DNA from: Nautilus pompilius
Taxonomy: Eukaryota; Mollusca; Cephalopoda; Nautilida; Nautilidae
Assembly: GCA_018389105.1 (NCBI GenBank)
Contig: JACATO010000623.1
Span: forward strand, 565,501 to 629,500
Direction: 5' to 3'
Length of the DNA stretch: 64,000 nucleotides
Shown here one piece after another: positions 39,501 to 51,500 of the stretch. The notes under the pieces are model-generated. The model saw only the letters and a list, made by a program, of their open reading frames with translations, did not search any database and was not told where the DNA came from. Position 1 is the stretch's first letter. Each line of letters opens with the position of its first letter. A program made the translations under genes and the position numbers.

Positions 39501-42500
39501 AATCTGCAAAATGCCATGTATGTACACATTTTTATTTTAGTGAGAAAGAAAATTTTAAAAATACATAAAAGTTGGAAAATTGAAATTTTAAACTGATCAG
39601 TTGAAAATCAGGCTTAGACTGTAATAATAAAGTGTACTTATTATTAATAAGTTTTAATTAAGAAAAACAATAAAATGTTGTTGTTGTTTAATGATCATTC
39701 CATAATTAATAAAGTGTAATTATCAACAAGTTGTAATAAAAATGTTATGTAGTTTAATGATCAATTTAGAGTAAAATAAAGCCAAAGAACTTACCTTTAG
39801 AGGAACAGCCACGTGTTTCTTGGTCAGCCATTTTGATTAGGTATTTAGGGGCAATTAGCTCGTGACACTTTACAAACAATAACTATCATGTGATCAGCAT
39901 TGTTATGAATTTTGACTTTAACCATCTCAGTAGTTACACCAAGCAGACACAGGTGACAATTCCATAGACAAATACTTCTTAAAAATAACATTGGAAAGAG
40001 TTAATTAAGTCATAATGAATGTAAATTTAAATAAAAATTATTTGGGACTATAGTCAATGCTAGCTTCACAGAAAATTAAAAATAATTTGTTTTTTTTTTT
40101 AATGCATTTTCTGTCACACATATGACATGGAATCAGCCATTCTCATGGCTATTAAGTATCTGAATTTGATTACTTTCATAAACCAAAAAAATAGAAAACA
40201 AGCAGGATTTTCAGAATGTTATACTGTAATGAATGCATTTTTCACTTTTAGGAGTACTACCTATTCTATAAATTATTGTCTAATCCACTTTTATAAAATG
40301 CAGCACAAGTTCCTAGTTTTATAGATTAAATCTTTCAAATATGTAACAGTAAAAAAGCTCACCAATACAGATATGTCTGTTTATAGTATCAAGATATATC
40401 ACTATAAAGGTCATGAAAATAAAATAAGAACAAGCATAAATTTAAAAGTCTAATTCTCATTTTTTAGGCAACAAGGGCTGTACACAAATCTTAAACACAA
40501 TTCCTGTTCTCTCAATATCTGATTCCTTCATTTATTAAAAACATTTCCTTTATAATAAATACCATTTAAAATACTGACATACTGTTCTTATCATTAAACC
40601 TAGAAATGTTTATCAAACTATATTTTCTAATAGCTGAAAACTTACTGTTGCCAGATTGGAACAGTTGATTTTGACTGTTCAGTTGATTTAATTTCTGTCT
40701 TTGAAGTATCATCAACAGGATTCATTTTCTCATCATAATCATGGTCTGGTGGAACATTGGATACAGTATCAATGCATCTGATCACCACATGTAAATTGTT
40801 GTTGTTTCTTTTAGCAACCTATAAATAAAAACATTTGTAATGTAACAAGGCTTTTAAACTATTAACAAAGTATCTTTATACTCTTCCACTTTTCTGAGCT
40901 AACAAAAAGCTAAAAAAACAACAACAAAACAACCAAAAAATCAAACCAAACCAAATAACAGAATGCAACTATTTTGCATTCAGGTAAAACTTGCATCAGG
41001 ACAAGTCTGTAAGATGGTTTAAAATTTAAAAGAAATTTAAGAATTTATACAAAATTAGATGCATAAGAGCATTTGCCAAAGTGGAGGAAACAAAACAAAC
41101 AATATTCTTTAAATCTTTGGGTCAGCTCAACCGTTAATAAAAGAGCATTATAATATTTGTAGCATGTTTGCTGTGATAGAGAACCCTTTCACATTTAATA
41201 TAGTTTTAAAGTTACTTACTAATTTATGGTTGTCTTTTTTTTTTTGCCATTTCCATCTAACATTTATTGTTGCATACAAAGATGCTGCAAATTTATCTAA
41301 ATGCTACTTTTTCAAGTATTTCATAAATGCTGATTTTCAAAAATGAGAAAGCAAAGTTTGCTGATTTAGGATAAGTAATACTTTTGATTTGTATTGAAAC
41401 CTGAGATTAATCAGTAGTGCTACAGCTAGCTCACTATATATTAAGTATGGTTAATAAAAATAAACCATCTAGTAATTTATATGTACAGTTTGATTATAAT
41501 AGCATAACCTATTTATTATTTTTATTGATGCAGTATTAAGTTTACTTCCATCTATTAAAAAAAAAAGTTAGCAAGAGCAATAACTAATTTACATCTAACT
41601 TTGCTTAAGCTCACGAGAGAGAGAGACACCATTTTGGGAGTGACAGTGTTCTGGTCTGGGCTGCTGTCTGTGACCACAAAAAAGTGAACTGAATTTCTTT
41701 AATGGGTCTGCACTAACTGGATAGAGTCATACAAAATGTATGAAGTCAGGGTGATCAATTCACTTTCATGGATGATACTACACTGTCCCAGTGCCCAAGA
41801 ATAGAGTAGAATACCCAAAATTCTAGAATGTTCTTGGAATGATTTCTAGGCACATCAGCCATGTTCTTCCCAGGCAATTCCAAAACTGCAGTAAGCCTTA
41901 AGACAAGGCTTGAACACAACCACAAAAATTTTAATGTTTTGTGTGCAGTACAAGAGATAGGAGCAATTAAAAATTTATACAATTTATATTCCTAGAATAT
42001 TTTGTTTCATACATTTTAGGATAATTTTACTCCTGTACATTATAGTTGTACTTGTATTAAAATTTTCTTTTAAAAACAAAACAATAGCTTAAAACTGTAT
42101 AAAAAAATTTAAGCTGAAAGTGAAATTTTATGACGAGTTACAGGTGTATTGTTTTTCTTTATAGAAATACTTTAATTTCAAAGAAAGATTATTGAAAAAA
42201 ATGCAATAAAATTTTAAATTAATTTTTCTTGTCACAATTTTTAAGTTATCAATTAAATTTCAGAAAACTATTCTAAAATTATCCAATTTCCAACCTATAA
42301 CAGCAATGGTTTTTAAAAAGTCAAGAAATTCAGCGGAAAATTTTATTAAAAGATTAATTAAATACCCATACTATTATTATAGGGATCCAGAATATGCTGG
42401 CTCGACAAAAAAAAATAATAATTAGGCACAAAATAGAGCAGTGGCTTCAAAAAGTGGGGTCACAGAATCTGACAGTATCATGGTTATTTTTATGCAACAT

Positions 42501-45500
42501 TTAATCTTTAGATTGCTGTTGATATATATTTTCCCCATTAATCCACACCAGTATTGCCTGCACAACCAACTCTCCAACAGCCATTCCATAGCCTAGAATG
42601 CAAAAATCTGATTATTCTATCTTTTTTTCCTTCAAAATATTTATACCACCCCCTTTGCAGAATGTGTTGCTGCAGTTTCCACTGATGGTGCTGGAAGTTG
42701 GAGTTAGAAGAATTTGTCAGAGTTCATGGACTGACTGACTCACTCTTTAATTAAATCTTTTTAACAGGTAGTCACTCTTTACTATGGGGTTGTTGACATT
42801 CCTTAGGCTGTCATTGCAGAAGTATCTGAAATGGTGATATTTGAACGTATCACATCATACAGATTTGAAAAAAAAAATTAGAAAAGGTTAAAGGCGACTG
42901 CTGTGTGCCTCATCCTGTGCCTCTGCTTCAACAAACTGATAAAGCTTTTAATTTTATCATCGGTAGGAAAGCTGCTCTTCTAACCGTCTTCCTTGAATGT
43001 CTCCAGCGCTGCCATGGGACTAATCGCATAGTAATTCAAGGTACTTCTTTCCTTTTACTAGACTTTCTACCTACGAAGTTGAGGAAGAGATTTTTAAATA
43101 ATTTCTCATGTGATGCATCAAGAATAAAATAGAGGGTGGAAAATGACTTCTCTCCACCTATGGAAATTCTCAAACAAAAAATAAAAAGCGAAATCTATTT
43201 TTCTGCAATGAGATGGGTTTTGTACCAAGAAAGTGACACAAATCAAGAAATTTGAAATTTTGCCATGCAAAAGAAAAATTAAGATGCACAAAAACAGACT
43301 GGTACTGACAAAAACCAATGACAGTACTTTGAGCTGTTGAACGAAAAAGATACAGATCCTACCACTCAGCTACTGCCAGCCCTAGTCTTTTCTATCACCA
43401 AATTAAAGAAGGCAGAGGCACTACAGTAATAAAGATAGCGTAACACCAACTTAGTCTATTAAATATAAAAACAATGAATAGGGAAGAAGTCAGATGCCCA
43501 AGCTCAAAAAGAAAATTTGAAATTCTTGAGGAGAAACAGTTTAAGAAAAAATTCTTAAAATAATGTTGTAATATGCTATTTTCAATTTATTTTTATTTTT
43601 TTTTTACTGCAAGAAATTGTCCACAATCCATCCTTTCTAATAAATACAATTGTTTAATTTATCATAATTATTATAAATTCTAACAACTTACGTAGATAAC
43701 ATTAACAATTAAGCAGCAAATGACAATTAGATTAACTTACCTGTTAGATACACTCACTAATTTGACATAAGTTTTGGATGTACAGTTGCAAAATTTTCTT
43801 TTCATGCTAAGTGTATATTATCTCCCTCTTGATGCTTTACCATATCAGAGCAAGCCACAAAATATATTTATAAAAGTATCAAATGTGCATGCGCATAGTT
43901 CAGATTGTTCACAAAAGAACATTAAAATTCTTCTATTAAAGAAGGTAGAGAGATTTGGTGCTAATTAGAGAACTACTGTGATAGTAATAGTCCATTCAGC
44001 TCATTTGAACAATATTTGTAGGTCGCCTATTTGATTCTGATTAAATGGCTGGTCTACATAGTTATACATACGAAATAATTGACAGATGCATGCATGATGT
44101 ACATGTAAAACAACTTCATTGATTGCATGTATTATACTGTATGATTTCTTAAATAAAAGTTTTATAAATCACAAATACATGTAATAAGAAAATTAGTTAT
44201 TCATTAGAAGGTAAGTAATAACTGATCTTAGCTTGTACTTAGTTTCATAATGACTCTGCTGCAAAAACTAACAAATCTTCAAAAAGTTATCCTGATTTTT
44301 CAATTGTTACGGTCAGTTTTGGTGAGCTGATTACTAACACAGCACTGGTTTTTCTAAGGTGTCAGTTTTTCACACAGAAAGTCACTTTTAACATTTTAAC
44401 ACATCATTACTGATAATATGGGCACAACTAACTTCTCCCAAACCAAAAAGAAACAATCATGAAAAAAGTTAATTCATTACATTTAATTCTTAAGTACAGT
44501 GAAAATGTAAAATTGCAGTTGTAGAAATAAAAAATGCACAACTTTTCAGGTTTTCCTTCTATGCATTGAAGTATCATCACGAATTAGACCCCAAATATAG
44601 TCACCCATCATTCTGACATCGCTTCTTCTCTGATATCTCTTTTTCATTGCTAGGATATCTTGGTGAAATCTCTCACAATGCTCTTCACTGAAATCTCCCA
44701 TGTTGTCTTTAAAGAAATCTAGATGAGAATGAAGGATGTGAAGCTTGAGAGACATTCTGCATCCAAGCCCTTTGTGAATCCTCCTTGCAGTCCTTTCAAA
44801 AAACCAATCATCTTAAAATCTCCACAAACAACAAACATCCCAGTTAGCTTTTCATAATCCTCCTTCATATGTACAGAATGACCAATGGGTATCGATGGAT
44901 ATTGCTTTGAGACTTCTCGCTGAACTGTCAATGAAGAGACGCCATTCAGTAGGATTGTGCACAATACTCATTTCGTAAAACAACTTATCAATGTCACTGC
45001 AGAAGCACAATTTGCCATTCACTGAGAAGTATCTGGAGAATTTGTCATGCCTCTTTCTTGAAGATGTAGATTTACAACTGCTATCCAGGAGATTCCATTC
45101 TTTCAGCCTGGATATAGGAAGTTCAGCATTAGATTTTGTTAAACCTAAATCTCGTACTAAGTCATCCAGTTTTTGCTGATTTGGAAAATGAGGCTTCTTT
45201 GAATTTAAGTCAGAATATTAGTTTCATCCACAGGTGAATTTTCACTTTCTGATGATGGTTCTGTTTCTTTGGATTTGGATTGTGGCTGTGGCACTGGAAA
45301 GTCATCAGTGTGTGGAACTGGTGGAATGGATGATCAAATATCTGGATACACAATATCAAGTTGGTTTTTGGTGTTCCTGAATCTTGGCACATCCACTAGA
45401 CAAAAGTAACAGTCATCTATGTGACACTTAGGCTCCCGCCAAGCCAAATACAAGGGATTGCAAATGGCATTGCTTTACGATCTCCTCTTAGCCATCCCTC

Positions 45501-48500
45501 CAGTGCTGATTTGCATGTTCCACAAGCTACATGAGGTGCCCATGCTTTATCTTGATCACCAATCTTCATTCCAAAGTATGATTCATAGGCCAGTGAAAAT
45601 TTATTGTTCGGTGTGATCATGTTTCTTACTTGCTTTGGGCCAATATAGAATCCACAAACATAACAAAACGAGTCTGCAGAGAGTTTGCATTTTTGATTTG
45701 CGGCCATTCTTATGTAATAACAGAATTTTAAAAAATCACGTTAAATGCTTTTATTTCACACTGAGCTGAGTGTGCACAAGAGTTATGTACCTTAGTTTAT
45801 GAATGAAAGTTCTAGAAACTTCTAGAATGTTCCAGAAAGTGCTGCAATGTTCTATAAAATTCTAAAAAAATCTAGGAATTTTAGGGTGTTCCAAATTATG
45901 CACTCATTCTATCAACTATAATAGTATAATTATCTTCTAATATACTTGACATTTACCCAAAACCAATGCTAGAACTGTATTTAACATAAAAATTAAGTTA
46001 ACTAAATTTTTGTTACCTAGTGTTAATTCTGTCAAGTGCTATCTAACCTGTGCATGCTTTACTTGTGGCAAAAAGGGTATGTCATCATTGTTGCTGTCAT
46101 GTTCCATTTTATCAATAAGCTTTCTTTTTGCTGCAACACTCAATGATACATTTTTGAATCCTTGAAGTTGGCATAACTAGTAGTATCATCGTGGCTCATT
46201 TGGCATCACAAAATCTCTATAACGATTAAGTGCTAGACACGACTGTAACCCAGTTTTTATCCATGAATTGAATAGCCTGTAGTACAGACACAATGTGGGC
46301 TGGAGGTCTTCAATGGCACTCAGATTTTGATAATGCTATTATCCATCGGCTATATGATAGATGTCATGTTGGGTGAGAAAAAGAGTGGCCACAAGCAAAG
46401 AGTTTTGATACTTTTGCATCTGAAGCTGTAGATCCCAATCTGACTTCCACTCTGAAGATGATCACTATCATCCAAGCATTCTTGTTTGAGTAAAATGACT
46501 GGCAGATTTTCAAGTCTGACTTCTTTAAAGCACCACAAGTTCTGGTTATTGGGAAAAGCAAGGAACTTATGCTTGTCAGAGACAATCATGTTTGCACAGC
46601 AAAGAACAGTGACCCATTCCATTGTCATCTTTGAGCCAAGCCACTCAGTTGATCATGCTCATAACATGATGACTGCTCTGTAATAGACCTGTTTCATCTG
46701 CATTATAACTGTTTTAGGATTAAAGTTTTGAAGTTGCTATAGAAGGATGATGATCTCCAATATTCTGCACCCTGTTGGTTAGCACTTTCTCAGTGAACTT
46801 GCTTCCACTTAACTTGGTTTATCATCATCCAACAAGGAAGCCACATGTTGGTCACTTTAAAGCCTGCATGCCCATTTCTTAGCCAGTTCTTTTGATTTCA
46901 AAATTGGCCTAATGACTCTGACCTCAAGGTTACAATGTCAAACCATTTATTAACAACCTTTTCAACCTCAGGATCTCTGCTGAGTTGCTTGTATATTTTA
47001 CACAGTATCTTCTTTTTTCAAGTGTATTAACAATATTTGTTTTAGGCATACCCAGGAGTTCAGAAATTTACCTCTATCTTGTGTTGATCAGTTGATCTCT
47101 GATCTTGTCAGAGAGCAATCTTTTTCAACACGAGATTGTGATGGTTAGGCATCTCAGATGCTTCTGAACAAAAAAGAAAAGAGCAAGAACTCAACTTGAA
47201 TGAAAGGACTGATTACCTCTCAGCTCTTCTAATGCAGTCCAATTAAGCTAGTAAACTGCCCCAAATTACCAACCCCATTTAGTATGAATTAAATGGTTTT
47301 GATTCACTTTTTCTGTAAAAAGATCCTTAATTTATAAACATTTTTGGATTAGCTATGCACGTAGATATACAATTTTAAAACATTTGACTAGCAGGCCAAG
47401 TATCATATAGACTTATCAGTTGCAAATATTTAGCATTCATCCTTCATCCACAAGATTTAAATAAAAAACGTCTGTCGGTCCAATGGGTTTAAACTATAAA
47501 TCTACTTACAAGCAATATTATTGTTGAGTGCAGCAACATTTATTTAAATAACCGTACTTCATACATTTCAAGTCACATTAAATACAGCTTTCATTCTAGA
47601 TGTTACTTAAAATAGATAAAGATTAGTTGGACTACCAACCAGTGGTTTAAAGTATAACTTGACAACATAATTAGGCACGAAACAAACAATTACTCTATGC
47701 ATATACAGGAGTTGTCTATTTCAGGTACAGCATCCAGAGGCATCAAATGTTAATTCTGTGAATCATTCAGTGATGACCATGTTAAAAAATCTTGGCAACT
47801 AAGTACTTGCCACAAAATCAGTAACATTAAAAGTGTCATACTCACAAAAGAATAACACTGCTAAATATCTTGTACAAATGCTGCTATATCTTCTTTTTAT
47901 TTGCTACTGTATATTGCAAGAAAGTTGCATCTTTGAAAAAATTCAATATAAAACAAGAAATGGTTTTAAAAAAACAGGGGGGGGTATGAGAGTGCCAAAT
48001 TTATGAAGAGTTAGAATGAGAAAAACAAAGAACTGGTGGATTTCCAATACTTGTTTTAGTTCAAATACTTAGAATAAAAACCATAAGTACAGTTTTGAGA
48101 TTAATATTACTTTTCTCAAAATGTAGTGTTCTTGACAAATTCAACTCTGAAGCAAGCAAAACTATAACAATCTGCTGATTATTAGAATATGAACCAGTTT
48201 TAAGGTATAATGTTGGAGAGAGATCAACATATATATATCAATACCTCAAGAACTGAGATGGACATTATAAAAAAAGTAATATAAGATAACCAATGTAGCA
48301 GCGTACACCCATTTTTCTCATCTTAGAAGTTACACCCAGTAACATTTAATGTATTGCATTATTTGGACCATTATCTGAACCTATAATCAGTCTTTCCTAG
48401 CTATTCTACATCAGCTGCAGCCTGAAAATTTAAAAAAAATATCTTACCAAAAAAAAGTTTAAACTTAAATCATTTTATATATATATATATATATATACAT

Positions 48501-51500
48501 AAATGAAATTCCCACTTCATTTAAAATGTGAGTAAACCAATGAGCAGAGCAGAAACATTGTAGAATATTTGGTTACAACAACTAGTAGTAATTTTGTGTG
48601 AACCAAAAAAATTTTTTTCTTCAATCCATATCAGCAACATGTTGCAACTGAAAGTGTTGATGACAGTTAATTTAAAGTGATAGGTGGCGTTCAGGAATGG
48701 TATAGTTCTTCACTATAATAGCTCTGATGAATCAATTCTCTGCCACTAAAGGGAAGGAAGAAAGAAAGAAATTTTCTTAGAATTCCATACCAAAAGACCC
48801 TAATAGGATTATCAGCATGACATGAGGTAATGCTGGGAGATGTTCATGGTTCTTTACCAATAAATCTTTCATTTTTCTTTTCTTTTGTTCAGAATAACAG
48901 CCATCTGACCATATAGCATAACCAACAAAAATACAGTAATAGGTATGGAGAGGCTAAAGCTTAAAAAAATTCTTAACTTTATGGCCAAATTTACAGATCA
49001 GACATCCTTATGCATATTTCCATGTCATCATACACAAATATTCTGCAAGACAACAGCATCTTTTATCATGACAGGATTGAATTTTTTTTTTTTGTTGCAG
49101 ATGTAGACTGAATAGATGGAATGACCAGATATCTTAGCAGTGAATGGATTCATTTGTCTTTTAAGCACTGCTATAAACTTTTAATAAGAGTGGAACAAAC
49201 CATCACTAATTGTTTCATAGCATTAAACATTTGGACAGTCTACATCACCTAAATCATTTCTATACAGTAATAATTCAAAAGAAACTTCAATGTTCCCACA
49301 TGTATCTATAAAAATTATCTGTTCAATGACTTTCAAGCACACCCAAACATCTTCTGATGGACTACTCAGCTGGGCATTATTCTTCAAGAGGTTTTGGCCC
49401 ATTATTTACAGGATGCTCAAAATAGATGAGAAATCTCAAACCAAGTTGCAGTTTTCTGCAAATTAATATTTTTTTTTTAAATAAGCGCTTTCAAGATAAC
49501 AAATGTTTATTTTGATTTAAACCTTTTAATAGAATTCATCACTTAGTTTACTTCAGTACTTATATATACAAGATCTTATTACTTTTAAATAATTTTTTTT
49601 TATTGTTGCTTAAATAAAAATTAAGGTAAACAAATTATTTCACTTCTCATAGGAATGTCATTTTCCAATTTTTAAATATGCCAAAAGAACCAACTTTCAT
49701 CTGAATTACCCAACCTTAAAAATAGAAGTAGTATCTTAGTAATGCTTAATAATGTAGACAGTTGCTAAAGTTCAGGATAAAAAAAAGAAAATCCACAATT
49801 TTCTCATTCCTACTTTTTAAATATTCCTAAGTGCTCTTCATGAATAATGCTACATTCAACTGTTTATAAAAAGGCAGAAAATCATAAGTACTGTTGTGGG
49901 GAAAAAAAGACAAACTGTCAAATGCTTTGTTGGTATATCTTATAGGTTATGGCTTTGGTCAACAGCATTCACAAGATTAGCAGACTAGTTGTACAATTTA
50001 ACTGCTTAAATCAGAAATTCTTCAGCTGTTTCCATTAGGGAAGAAACATCTATCTACATCCATAAGCTTCTATGTGTTAATCCTTCTTTGGCAAAATGTT
50101 TAATCCCAAAGCTTGCAAGGGTACAAAACCACTGGGCTGTACAGCAATGGCACCAGTATAGTTAACAAAATACTACCAAACAGTATATAATAACTATTTT
50201 CAAAGTTAAGAGCATGAAGAACTCTGTTCATCTAATGTAAATGAGTGTAAAGCTTTTATTTATTTACATTTACCTTTAATGCTTCTTTTAACTCAATATC
50301 ACTGCTAACAATGATCTGGAAAAAAAAGAAAGAGAAAATTAACAATTTAATCAAACAGAAAGCATTAATAGGCACAAATAACTTTCTGAAAAATTATAGC
50401 TTGAAATAAATATTAGGTTCTACTGTGGTAGACTAAATTCTAAAGAGGTTACTGGAAAAATAGATTCTTAGTATCCTTTGTAGCTTACTCTGAAGGCAGA
50501 TTGAAACTTAAAACATAAATGCAAAGCAAGCCCAGTTTGTTTTGTTTTTTTCAAAGTCGGCTACATTGAGCAGGGATAAGAATATGATAAGATCATCTTA
50601 TTTCTGATTTTCACTTTTCAAAACATATTCTTACTCTTTTGAATAAATATTAACTCATTTACTAAATCATATAATTCATGTTCACAAATGTAAAATCCAT
50701 ACTAGCAGCATGTAGCAATATTTTAAATATTTAATTCTCTTTTGTAAAAAGTGGTAAGTAAATAGTAAAAACAATAGTTCAATAAAGCAGTGATTCTGAA
50801 AGCAAGTTTTCATGGCACAGATAACACTACAGAAATAATGGTTTATCATTCTTATACAACCATCTTCTCTGCAGTATAATTAGGCATCATAAAATATAGT
50901 AGTTGAAAGCACTGATATTTTTAAAATTTTAAAACATTAAACATGTAGTTTACTTCAAGGCTAGTAGTCAATACTAATGTACTACACCACTTGACAGCTA
51001 TTTCCAAACTAATTTTTGTTTCACAAATTATTGTTAGGACTTACCTGATCATCATCTTCATCCACATATTTGATAACAACATCCTTACAGTCATAATTTA
51101 CTTTCATCTAAAAAAAAAAAAATAGTGAAAAAAATGTGCATGTTTCTTTCTTAACACAGTAGCATGGTAGATAATGTTAAAGACAGTAGCAACAGTTTAC
51201 CTCGACAGAAGCAGAGTCAAAACGTGAAATTTATTCTGGGTTAATCCATAGAATGATCATACATGACCTAACCAAAAAAAGTGAGTTAATCAGGCATCAG
51301 AATGGAGAGAAATTGCTCACCCTTTCTAACTGCTCAGCGACTAAAATGTGAATCCATTAAAAAAATGTAATTGCAGAAATTAATAAAAACAGTAGTAGTT
51401 GATTATCAGTATATACACAACATACCAAATCTAGTAGTAGAACATCAGTATATACACAATATACCAAATCTAGTAGTAGAACATCAGTATATACACAATA

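Larger units (their letters stand above)
40819..50273 (-). other. NBR1 intron 3
   Basis: A 9.5-kb intron, the largest of the gene. It contains a fossil gene (44546-45707) with a heat-shock-element array upstream, and a pogo/Tigger relic (about 46180-47170). At 41600-42000 and 42560-43500 there is worn, less AT-rich DNA with no family I can name. The segment 47171-50273 is AT-rich, with a (TA)n run near 48476-48496. Confidence 0.65.

Noticed and set aside
41821-41849. Second heat-shock element (TTCTAGAATGTTC)
   Set aside because: Only three units in register, then the period fails; in AT-rich DNA this can arise by chance, and no gene start is nearby.
42905-43132. 75-codon frame in NBR1 intron 3
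   Set aside because: No recognisable family and no splice context; the surrounding DNA is worn.
51045-51107. Met at the start of exon 2 as the NBR1 translation start
   Set aside because: A T-rich acceptor directly precedes it, and the exon at 52397-52504 supplies the missing first PB1 strand in frame.
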